DNA of 64,000 bases. It comes from Martensiomyces pterosporus. Its lineage: Eukaryota > Kickxellomycota > Kickxellomycetes > Kickxellales > Kickxellaceae. Under the pieces are notes generated by a model that ran no database searches, was not told the origin of the DNA, and saw nothing but the letters and a program-made list of their open reading frames with translations. This document shows, piece after piece, positions 1 through 8,344 of the stretch; the first letter of the stretch is position 1; each line of letters begins with the position of its first letter. The stretch spans positions 28,060 to 92,059 of the forward strand of contig MU603995.1 of the NCBI GenBank assembly GCA_025201845.1, read 5' to 3'. Made by a program: the position numbers and the translations under genes.

Positions 1-540
1 TGTTGTTGACGCTGCAGTTAACTCGGGGATCGACTCGAAGTTGTCATCACTGTCGTCGCTAGACTCGTTGTCGCTGGACATTGCTGCTGCCAGATGGACC
101 AGCGAGTCTGTGTGATCAGACTGAGGACGCAGCGCCGCTGGCGATTGACGCGTCGATGCCGAAGGCGTGTGGTTCTGCGAAATCAGCCGCTCAACGTCCT
201 CGTCCTCCTCGATCTCTTCAAACTCACCCAGAAATGCGCCTGCCACGTCGTCCGGATCGCCGTTGCTCATCTCCGCGTCGCTAGCCTCTACGTCGACTTG
301 CATCGTCTCTGTGTATGGGGCGTTATTGGCAGCAGCCAAGTCATGCACAGCACCAGCCGTGCCATTTCTAATGAATTCCGTGCTATCTTCGGTCTGCTTG
401 GCGCCCTCTGCGACACCAGTTCCGCCATCGACACCTGGTTGCGCCACAGCACCCGTGTGCGCGTTATCTGAGCCTCCCTGGCCTTTTGCATTTTGGCCAG
501 CCCCTTCCTCCTCGGACACCTTTCTGTTACGCAGCTCCAT
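1..540 (-). CDS. N-terminal part of an acidic hypothetical protein, cut by the window edge
   Basis: An open frame of exactly 180 codons runs from an ATG at 540 to the left edge with no stop. The protein begins MELRNRKVSEEE, then is rich in Gly, Ala, Asn and Gln, then acidic, with a Glu/Asp run near residues 127-136 and a Ser/Asp stretch near residues 160-172. Such composition is typical of disordered N-termini of nuclear proteins, but no domain is visible and I do not recognise the family. It lies head-to-tail with SIR2, 244 bases downstream of the SIR2 stop. An intron cannot be excluded, but none is needed to keep the frame open. Confidence 0.6.
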   Translation of the reverse strand, partial: MELRNRKVSEEEGAGQNAKGQGGSDNAHTGAVAQPGVDGGTGVAEGAKQTEDSTEFIRNGTAGAVHDLAAANNAPYTETMQVDVEASDAEMSNGDPDDVAGAFLGEFEEIEEDEDVERLISQNHTPSASTRQSPAALRPQSDHTDSLVHLAAAMSSDNESSDDSDDNFESIPELTAASTT

Positions 541-690
541 TTGACGCCTCTGCTGACAGCCCTTGTAAGCGTAAATGTAAATGGCAATGGCAACGTGAAG
601 GAGCAGAAGGTGCTGGAGCTGGAATTAGGGGACGAAAGAAAGAAAGAGAGACGTAAAGAAGAGTTTATTAATTTTGGGGAAGAGAGCAGA

Positions 691-710
691 GGCAAGGCAA
701 GGCAAGGCAA
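691..710. repeat. (GGCAA)4 pentanucleotide repeat
   Basis: Four perfect GGCAA units lie in the 244-base spacer upstream of the partial gene at the left edge, followed by degenerate units. Confidence 0.85.
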
Positions 711-784
711 AGCAAAAGGGGCCAAGGGCTGGAAATGGCGCGTGCCGAGAACTAGTTTATTGAGCCTTTCTGCGTGAGCCACTT

Positions 785-2836
785 TCAAACATGTGCCCTA
801 CTGCTAATGTCTCTAGCGAGCTGGTCGCTGTCGATATCACCACCGTCACTGCCACCGTCGCTGCCATTGTCGCTGCCATTGCCTTCGCCGTCTTCGCTGC
901 CATCCTCGCCGCTGAGACCTCCAGTGGAGCCTCCCTCGTCGGCGCTGTCGTAGCTGCCATCCTCCTCATCGCTAGTGTCTACAGCCAGACGCACGCGCGA
1001 GTCTCCGCTGGCGATATACAAGTCCTTTCCTGTGATGACCGCGCTTGGGAATGGGTGCCAGTGCTCGGGCACGGAAAAGGTCTTTTCAACGACCTCTGTC
1101 CCGTGGGGATCATCCTCTCGCGCAACACGGATAGGGATTGTGATGGATGGTGGCGACTCGATCGGAGCCGGCGCCGATGCCTTGAACTCGCTGCTTGCGG
1201 TGCTCTGGCCAAGGATGCGGGGGTGGCGGAGCTCCCACCCGCAGGCGCTGGCCAGGTACGCGACGATATCGTCGGCGTCCCCCAAGAGCTGCACGTCAAA
1301 GTTGAGGTGGAGGATGGGCGTTTTGTTGATGACGATTTGAGGAACATTGTGTGGAAGGTGGCCCATGATGTCCGAGACTGGCGCAACCTTCAAGCTGCTG
1401 CCCATCACCAGCAGCAGATCAACGTTCTCCCGATCAAGCAGCAGGGCCTCGTCGAACTCGTCGGGAAGCTTCTCTCCAAAGAACGTGATATCCGGCTTCA
1501 TTATGCCTCTGACTACGCCGTAATCGTAATCATCGTCGTCGTCTTCGTCATCGTCATCGTTGTCGTTGCCGTTGCCGGAATGGGTCGACCCACCTAAAAG
1601 TGCTGCCGTTCCAGCAGAGTGGGATGCGCTGCCAGCTGCCTCCTTTTGCTGCGCGTGCGGCCCATCGCTGCACTTGGGGCAGTATGCGATGCGCTTCGCC
1701 ATTATGTCGGCCTCGAGGTCCTTGCCGTCGCACTTGTAGTTGCACTTGATGCATGTCGCAGTCGCAAACGAACCGTGGCAGTTTAGCACACGCTTGATCC
1801 CTTGGACGTGCTCGAGAGTGTCGATGTTCTGCGTGTAGTCCCTCAGCAGCTTGCCATTGTCTTCAAGCAGCTTGACGAATGCGTGCGATGGTGCTGGCGT
1901 AAAGTTGTATGGATACAGCTCCTTTGCGAACGAGTAGAACAGCTCGGGTGTCTCGCGGAAGTACTCAATGTCAAACATTTGCTGTGGATCGTCCAGGCCA
2001 AACTCTTCGTTGAGGCGCGTATAGATTCCTGTAGGCGACCGGAAGTCGGGGATCCCGCAAGAGACGCTGACACCAGCGCCTGTGAGGACCATTATGTGCT
2101 TAGACTTCTTTATCAGCTCAACGACGTCCTCAATCGTGTTTACTGCCGGCAGCTTTGGCCGGTTGCGGTAGAAGCGGACCAGATGGTGCTTCAGCAGCGG
2201 CAAAAGCTGAAAATCAGGAACCGAAGCGCTGAGTGACGGGTGCTCCGAGAACACCTCAAGCAAGGAGCGAACAGACACACCCTTGTCGACAACATAGTCT
2301 TGCAGAAACGCACTCAGTCCAAGCAAGTGGGCCTCCCCACGAATAATGTCCACCTCCTCGGGGCTAAAGTGCGTGAACGAGTCTGTGTCGTGCGTTTCGA
2401 GCCCAGGGCTGCCCAGTGGCGACGGTGCACAGCTACCGTCCACGTTGAGCAGCTCGTCGTCGCCATCTGTGTCAGGACCACTGCCAGAGCTGGGGCTGTC
2501 AGCAGCGCGAGCACCCTCAGCAGCGCCGGCGGAGATGCCAGTATTATGCGCCCCAGTCTTCTGGTGGTAGTCCCCCACGGCCCCTTGCTCTGCTCTTTCC
2601 TCAAGCCTGTGCCGCTTTGTGCTTTTGCTCGCCTCGCTCATTTCGTCGCCCGAATCCTCAGAGCCCTGCCCAGATTCTCCCCTCTTCTTGTTTGCGCCTT
2701 TGCCGGCTGTCGCTGCCGCTCCACTTTTCTCAGTATTAGCCCCGTTGGTCGGCCTGTCCAGCGCTTGCTTGTTGTCCACGCCTGGGCCGACTTGCCTGCT
2801 GGTGCTGCTGCAGCTGCTGCTGTTTTGTTGCTCCAT
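785..2836 (-). CDS. SIR2: SIR2-family NAD-dependent protein deacetylase (sirtuin)
   Basis: This 683-residue class I sirtuin removes acetyl groups from lysines using NAD, classically on histones in silent chromatin. I start it at the ATG at 2836 (MEQQNSS); the frame stays open further upstream but without another ATG. Residues 1-160 are disordered and Ser/Gly rich. The catalytic core spans roughly 235-540: the NAD-binding GAGVS at 253-257 followed by GIPDFRS, TQNID at 335-339, catalytic His354 in CHGS, and zinc cysteines at 362, 365, 386 and 389. Between the zinc module and the returning Rossmann fold (MKPDITFFGE) sits an insert of about 50 residues with a long Asp/Glu run. GSSLKVAPV and VINK follow. 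The C-terminal 60 residues are acidic, with Gly/Ser/Asp repeats. The long N-terminus and the inserts fit Sir2/Hst1/SIRT1 relatives better than short sirtuins. Confidence 0.95.
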   Translation of the reverse strand: MEQQNSSSCSSTSRQVGPGVDNKQALDRPTNGANTEKSGAAATAGKGANKKRGESGQGSEDSGDEMSEASKSTKRHRLEERAEQGAVGDYHQKTGAHNTGISAGAAEGARAADSPSSGSGPDTDGDDELLNVDGSCAPSPLGSPGLETHDTDSFTHFSPEEVDIIRGEAHLLGLSAFLQDYVVDKGVSVRSLLEVFSEHPSLSASVPDFQLLPLLKHHLVRFYRNRPKLPAVNTIEDVVELIKKSKHIMVLTGAGVSVSCGIPDFRSPTGIYTRLNEEFGLDDPQQMFDIEYFRETPELFYSFAKELYPYNFTPAPSHAFVKLLEDNGKLLRDYTQNIDTLEHVQGIKRVLNCHGSFATATCIKCNYKCDGKDLEADIMAKRIAYCPKCSDGPHAQQKEAAGSASHSAGTAALLGGSTHSGNGNDNDDDDEDDDDDYDYGVVRGIMKPDITFFGEKLPDEFDEALLLDRENVDLLLVMGSSLKVAPVSDIMGHLPHNVPQIVINKTPILHLNFDVQLLGDADDIVAYLASACGWELRHPRILGQSTASSEFKASAPAPIESPPSITIPIRVAREDDPHGTEVVEKTFSVPEHWHPFPSAVITGKDLYIASGDSRVRLAVDTSDEEDGSYDSADEGGSTGGLSGEDGSEDGEGNGSDNGSDGGSDGGDIDSDQLARDISSRAHV

Positions 2837-3202
2837 ATCGCTGGCCAAGAAATGAATGTGCACGGTGGGGGTGGTAGTTAACAGGGTGTGTCTCCTGAAT
2901 TAGTCGAACGACGCGTAACGAAACCAAAAATGCAAGCAGGCAGCAATACTTTATGCGCGTTCGCCACAACGAGGAGAATAAGCGTAGGTGATAATAATAA
3001 TAAATAATATTAACTGCTTAGTGTGTATATTGTGGCAAAATGCTGGAAAAGAGGAAAGAAGCGATCAGGAGCCAACCAGCTGGCTCAGCGCCTTTTTTTA
3101 TTATTATTCGGCTTCACCACTTGGCGTGGGGAGGACAGATGCCGTGCCCAGGTAGCTCTGCGCTTGCGAGTAGTGGCCCCCAGAGCCGTGCAGCAAACAG
3201 CC
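2837..3202. other. Intergenic: SIR2 promoter side and SWR1 3' end
   Basis: This 366-base spacer lies between two minus-strand genes. An AT-rich ATAATAATAATAAATAATATT stretch near 2990-3010 is the only notable feature. I see no RNA gene. Confidence 0.5.
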
Positions 3203-6200
3203 TTACGCTGAGGCGCTGCTGTCCTGCTTGAACACGACCTCTGAGAGGAATCTGAACATGTAATCGTCAACGTGCCCTATGCCTTCCTCGCCGTCGCCGT
3301 CGCTGTCGTTGCCCTCATGGTTCCCGCCAGGCCCACTGGCTGCATCTCCTCTTGCTTGCGTGTTGGCGTTTTCCAGAGCATCAAGCGCTGAGACAGACGG
3401 CTGAGCTGGCAACTCGTCGCCCAGATCTAGGGCATCTGCCTGTGCTACTTCGCTAATAGCCACTTTCAGCGCTGCTGCATCTGCCTCGTCTTCGGCGGCA
3501 GAAATAGCCTGCGTCATATCGCGATCCGTGATTGCGTGCTGACGAGGCCGCTGCATTTTTGGCTGAGTCGACGCAGCCGGCAGATGGGTGCCGCTGGACT
3601 GGGCAAGCACGGTGTTTGCAAGCTCGTACCAGTCGCCAACACCCAGTGCCACAGGTTCCTGCGGCTCTGGCAATAGTCCAGCACTGCTAGCAGCCGGCGC
3701 CTGATCCTGCAAAGTTTGGCTGGGATCGAAGCGCCCCTCTTGGATCACAACGTGGTTAAGCCAGCGCTTCTCGCACTGCTTTCTCCATATCGCCTCCTCA
3801 ATCGTCCTTTCGCTGATCAGCCGGTAAATGTGGACCTCGCGCTGCTGGCCGATCCGATGGCATCTGTCCTGGCACTGAGCGTCCATGGCATGGTTCCAGT
3901 CGCTGTCGTAAAAGATGACCGTGTCAGCGCCCGTGAGGTTGATGCCAAGCCCACCAGCACGGGTCGACGAGATAAACACTGTCCACTTTGGGTCGTGGTT
4001 GAACCTCTCCGTCAGACGCCATCTCTGCTCAACGGGCGTTGCTCCATCGAGTCGCAGATACCGGTATCCATGCAAATTGAGCCACTTCTCCAGAATATCC
4101 AAGACCTTGGTCATTTGCGTGAATATCAGCGCCCGGTGCCCTCCCTGGACGAGCCTGGTCAGAAGCAGGTCCAGTGCCTGCAGCTTGCCGCAGTCGTACT
4201 GCAGCAGGAAGGGCTCGGGGAAGGCTATCTGCTGCCGCACCTCCAGCGGACGCAAAACGCCAGTGCGTCGCGCAACTCGCCGCTTCACATGCAATGTGCT
4301 GGGCAGCACGTCCTTGATCCACGAGCTGCTCTGGTTTTCGGGTCGCAGGTGTGGGTATATCGCCGCAAGGCCAGAGCTCGAGTTGACCACCACCACCCGG
4401 GGAGTAGCAAAGACAAAGTTGTCGATCGTGCTCCTGCACCGCTCTAGGCGCTCCTGCCCTGTCGGGACCAGACCCTTGGCCAAATCGCACGACCGCTCGC
4501 GCAAGCTCTGCACAAAGCTGCATATGCGCAGCGTTCCGGCGCCGTACACTGGCAGCTGCGCAAGCCCACGCACCCGCTTGGCGTTGAGAGACGACATGCG
4601 CATCCACGCCTCCTCTTCCCGAAAGCAGCGGCCATGCTCCAGCAGCCTTGCGTTCTCTTTTACAGACCGGTACTTTGACGCATATGGCCGCATTTGCAGC
4701 TCATCCCAAGAAAGCTCTTCTGAAGCGGCGACTTGGAGCAGCGCTTCTGCTTGCTTCAGGCCGCGACGCAATATGAGCGGTGTTGCGTCCAGCCGCCTTG
4801 TGCCCTGGCACGCCAATGCATCCTTCCGCTGCTCGCCAGATGTAACCAGCAGCCCACGCAGCTCCCAGACCTTGCTGCGGTCGCCCTGCCAGGGCTTCGC
4901 ATCAGCTGGACCAGATGGGCCCTGGCCTTCGCTGAGCATTCGGCGGACCAGATCCTCCGTTCGACGATATGCTGCAATGGGTGCTCCAGATGTAGCCCAG
5001 CTAGTGACGATTGGGCGCGTTTCAAACAGATCGGGGTGGTTGCAAACCTTGCGCAGCTGCATCAGGCAGCTCATGACTCCCAGGTACGCACCCGAAAGCA
5101 GCGTTTCCCGTGTCTTTGCGCGTGACATGAAATCGTCATACAAGAACCGCTGGCGCTTGGCCAGCCGGCAGTACACGACATGCTCAACCTTGTCTGGGAG
5201 CTGCGTCTCTACGTCCTGCTTTAGCCGCCGCAAGATGTGCGGCCGCAAAACCGCGTGCAGCTTTTGCACAGCCTGCTGTGCCTCTCTTTGCGCCTCTGAG
5301 GCGGCAGATGAACCGCCGTGGCTCGCCTGATCGGTACCCTGTAGAAACGACATCGTATTAAACGACACCCTGTCGCTACCGCCGCTCGATCCTGCAGGAA
5401 CTGCAATCTCTGGCTGCGACGCCAGTAGCTTCTCAAGCGGCTGCGAAAACCACTCGCGAAACCGATCGAGGCCAGCAAACCCAGAGCTGTCCCCGCCCTC
5501 GCTCGAGTCGTCGCCTGCAAACTCCTTGGGCATAAGAAAATACATGAGCGACCACAACTCGATAAGGCTGTTTTGCAGAGGAGTTCCTGTCAGCAGCAGC
5601 CGACTGGCTGACTTGAATCCCAGTAGCGTCTGCCATCTCTGGCTGCGAAAGTTCTTGATCGCCTGCGCCTCGTCCAAGATCATATAGTACCACGGCTTCC
5701 GCTTGAACACTGATGAGTCCTGAATGGCGAGCTGGTACGAGGTGACGCACACGTGGAAGGCATTGGGCTTGCTCCACCCCTTGCGCTTCAGCTTCCGCTC
5801 TGCACGTCCGCCGTAGTAGGTCAGGACCTTGAATCCGGGCAGCCAGCGGTGGAACTCCTGCTCCCAGTTCAGCAGGACAGACGTGGGGACAATCACAAGA
5901 TGCGGCCCCCAAATGCCCTCATGGCACGCCAGGTGCGCAAGCAATGCGATTGTCTGTATGGTCTTGCCCAGCCCCATCTCGTCAGCCAGGATCCCATTGA
6001 GCCCATGCTGGTGAAGAGACGACAGCCAGTCAAGCCCCTGGCGCTGGTACTCGCGCAGGCTGCCACGCAATAAAAACGGCTGCTCAGCCAAGTGCTCGGG
6101 CATTGCAGTAGCCAGCTCCTCGATTCCAGGCCCGCTGTCCTGAACACCACCCGCGTCGCTGCCAGTCTCAGGGTCGGCATTGTCTGCGCCTGAGCTTTGG

Positions 6201-7951
6201 CTGCGCAATTCGACAGGGCTAGTGCCACGCAGTGTTTGCTCTTGTGGCCAATACTGCTTGAGAAGGGCCTCGATTGAGATATCCCGATCGTCAGCCAACC
6301 CAGCCATTTCGCTGTCTGTGTCTTCTGAAGACGACTCGCTGGAGAATTCTTCGTCCGTTTGCTCAGGCGACATCGCGGCGTCGTCGTCTGTGCCTGATTC
6401 GCCATCCTGTGGCGGACTAGCTACTAGTGCATCCAGCCGCAAACCAGTGCCAGCGGCGCTGCTTTCAAAGTAGCGGCGGCGCAGCTCCTCGACATCAATC
6501 CTCTGCTCGGCAATTATATCGCGCATCTCTGCTCCAGAATCTGAGTCAGATTCGCTATTGAACTCGACATCGGACTCCTCGGCCGGGGTGTCTGCGTCGC
6601 TGTCTGACGCATCGCTCAGCACGCCAAAAGAGGGCGCCGTGGATGAGGCACCCGTGTGGTTTGAGATGCTCGCCAGAGGGTTAAAGTCAGCACGCTGCTC
6701 TTCGAGGTACTGCGTCGAGCGCTCCAGCATATTGAACAAAACCCTCTTGTCCTGTTTTGAGCGCCTCTCATCCTCCTCGATCTGCCGCTGCTCGTTCATG
6801 ATCGACTCGACATACGTCCACTTTTTCATCACCTGCTGCACGGTCCATTTTGCCAGCCGCTTTTGGTGCTCTCTTGCTGCTCGCTCCGCTTGCTCTGGTC
6901 GTCTGTAGATGCCTAGCCTGGCGTTCTTCTCGTCCTCCTGCTTTTCGATCTGCCTGCTACGCTTGCGCAGCATTGCTCGCCGGCGCCTCCCAGTCACTGT
7001 GATTTCCTTGTGGCGGTCGACGACATCAGTCAGCAGCTGATCTCGCCAAGTCTTTGCCCGCCGTGGCTCACGCGCTTTAGGCTCCGGAACCGGCAACGGC
7101 GGAGGCAGCATTGGAATCAAGAGCGCACCAGCAAAGTGGGCAGGATCAGTACGGGATGGAGGCGATGGCGGAGATGGCGATAGCGGAGTCGAAGGCAGCA
7201 GATAAGGCGTGCCTGGCTCGCTTTTCACTTGGCCCCCATGAGCAGCCAGTGCTTGGCTGTCTGAGTCCCTCAGCATCCCCCTGCGACGGAGCAAGGAGAT
7301 CCGATTCACATTGCCCGCCACCTCGTCAATCCACCCGTTCAGCTGTCTCTTCATATCTGCTACCAGGTGCGCTCTGTCTGGGCGCTGCTCCTCAGACCCG
7401 GCTGCTGGGAGTTCGGGCACTGTCATCGCGCCAGGCATGTGCTTTGGCTGCTGCTGCCTCGGCTTTGGCAAGCTTGACAGAACGCTATCGTCAGGGAGCG
7501 TGACAAACGAGTCGAGGTACTCTGAAAGAGCAGCGCTGCGGTCAACTCCTCGCTGAACAGCCATCTGCGCAAACAGCATAGGGCTGATCACTGCTGGTGT
7601 GGCTGAGGCGGCTGAGGCGGATCCAGCTGGGCCCAGGTGCGGTGAGCTTGCTGCGCTGTTGGCGTTAGATGACGAGCCCCTCACTCCGACTACTCTCCGC
7701 GATGGCCTTCCACGGCCTCTGCCCCGGCCACGGCGCACCAGCCCACCACGCGGGCTGTCCTCTACGCCATTGCTGGTGCGCTGCGATTCCGAGCTGCCGT
7801 TTGCTCGGCTAGGCGTGGACTTGGCCTGTGCATCCTCATTCCGCGATTCCCTCGCCATTGGGCTCGGCGCACCACTAGATCGGGCAGCCCTAACGCCTGG
7901 CGGGCGCCCGCGGCGTCTTCCGCGTGTACTATGACCTCCGGTGCTAGCCAT
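3203..7951 (-). CDS. SWR1: SWR1 chromatin-remodelling ATPase (Swi2/Snf2 family)
   Basis: A protein of about 1582 residues, the likely catalytic subunit of the SWR1 complex, which exchanges H2A for H2A.Z in nucleosomes. I start at the ATG at 7951 (MASTGG), the first ATG in frame; eight more open codons precede it without an ATG. In order: an Arg/Gly-rich AT-hook-like N-terminus, an HSA domain (about 365-430, containing WTVQQVMKKWTYVE) that binds actin-related proteins, acidic stretches (about 445-560), the Snf2 ATPase lobe with Walker A DEMGLGKT (about 657-664) and Walker B DEAQ (about 760), a long insert between the lobes (about 810-1260) typical of the INO80/SWR1 class, and the second helicase lobe with STRAGGLGINLTGAD and QCQDRCHRIGQ. 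The wording around the ATPase motifs (ACHEGIWGPHLVIVPTSV) fits Swr1/SRCAP better than Ino80. It is a single uninterrupted exon. Confidence 0.95.
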   Translation of the reverse strand: MASTGGHSTRGRRRGRPPGVRAARSSGAPSPMARESRNEDAQAKSTPSRANGSSESQRTSNGVEDSPRGGLVRRGRGRGRGRPSRRVVGVRGSSSNANSAASSPHLGPAGSASAASATPAVISPMLFAQMAVQRGVDRSAALSEYLDSFVTLPDDSVLSSLPKPRQQQPKHMPGAMTVPELPAAGSEEQRPDRAHLVADMKRQLNGWIDEVAGNVNRISLLRRRGMLRDSDSQALAAHGGQVKSEPGTPYLLPSTPLSPSPPSPPSRTDPAHFAGALLIPMLPPPLPVPEPKAREPRRAKTWRDQLLTDVVDRHKEITVTGRRRRAMLRKRSRQIEKQEDEKNARLGIYRRPEQAERAAREHQKRLAKWTVQQVMKKWTYVESIMNEQRQIEEDERRSKQDKRVLFNMLERSTQYLEEQRADFNPLASISNHTGASSTAPSFGVLSDASDSDADTPAEESDVEFNSESDSDSGAEMRDIIAEQRIDVEELRRRYFESSAAGTGLRLDALVASPPQDGESGTDDDAAMSPEQTDEEFSSESSSEDTDSEMAGLADDRDISIEALLKQYWPQEQTLRGTSPVELRSQSSGADNADPETGSDAGGVQDSGPGIEELATAMPEHLAEQPFLLRGSLREYQRQGLDWLSSLHQHGLNGILADEMGLGKTIQTIALLAHLACHEGIWGPHLVIVPTSVLLNWEQEFHRWLPGFKVLTYYGGRAERKLKRKGWSKPNAFHVCVTSYQLAIQDSSVFKRKPWYYMILDEAQAIKNFRSQRWQTLLGFKSASRLLLTGTPLQNSLIELWSLMYFLMPKEFAGDDSSEGGDSSGFAGLDRFREWFSQPLEKLLASQPEIAVPAGSSGGSDRVSFNTMSFLQGTDQASHGGSSAASEAQREAQQAVQKLHAVLRPHILRRLKQDVETQLPDKVEHVVYCRLAKRQRFLYDDFMSRAKTRETLLSGAYLGVMSCLMQLRKVCNHPDLFETRPIVTSWATSGAPIAAYRRTEDLVRRMLSEGQGPSGPADAKPWQGDRSKVWELRGLLVTSGEQRKDALACQGTRRLDATPLILRRGLKQAEALLQVAASEELSWDELQMRPYASKYRSVKENARLLEHGRCFREEEAWMRMSSLNAKRVRGLAQLPVYGAGTLRICSFVQSLRERSCDLAKGLVPTGQERLERCRSTIDNFVFATPRVVVVNSSSGLAAIYPHLRPENQSSSWIKDVLPSTLHVKRRVARRTGVLRPLEVRQQIAFPEPFLLQYDCGKLQALDLLLTRLVQGGHRALIFTQMTKVLDILEKWLNLHGYRYLRLDGATPVEQRWRLTERFNHDPKWTVFISSTRAGGLGINLTGADTVIFYDSDWNHAMDAQCQDRCHRIGQQREVHIYRLISERTIEEAIWRKQCEKRWLNHVVIQEGRFDPSQTLQDQAPAASSAGLLPEPQEPVALGVGDWYELANTVLAQSSGTHLPAASTQPKMQRPRQHAITDRDMTQAISAAEDEADAAALKVAISEVAQADALDLGDELPAQPSVSALDALENANTQARGDAASGPGGNHEGNDSDGDGEEGIGHVDDYMFRFLSEVVFKQDSSASA

Positions 7952-8344
7952 CCACGCTTTGTTCTCATGGCGCAAGCAGCCAGCGACTGCCAGTTAACAC
8001 GTCTCGTATGTGCTCGGTGTCTGTGTGAGTGCAGCTAACGCTGAAAGGCCCCTCTGCTCTGTCTGGTTTGCACGTCGTTTTCTAAGCAGTTCAAATGCGC
8101 TACGAAATTGCAAGTGGCGGATAAAGATAGAAGCGAGCTGAATGCACCGAGGCAGAATGGCGACAAATGCGAAGCAAAGCAAGGAGAAGAGGCGGAAGAA
8201 AGAAAGAAAAACACAGGAAAGAAAGGGAAGGCGCTGGTCCCTACAGACGCCGCCCTGTCATGCCCAAGCTGGGCAGACGAAAAATGGGATGGCAATCACC
8301 GCTATTATTAAATCATGTCTGATCGGCGCAGGAGGCTTTTCCCC
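7952..8344. other. Intergenic: SWR1 promoter
   Basis: A 393-base spacer between SWR1 and the end of the NADH dehydrogenase gene. It has an A/G-rich stretch at about 8160-8230 (CT-rich on the gene strand), as is common in fungal promoters. Nothing else is seen. Confidence 0.4.

Noticed and set aside
3915..5330. A 471-codon plus-strand frame inside SWR1
   Set aside because: Shadow of the SWR1 coding sequence on the opposite strand; the protein is Ser/Arg rich without motifs.
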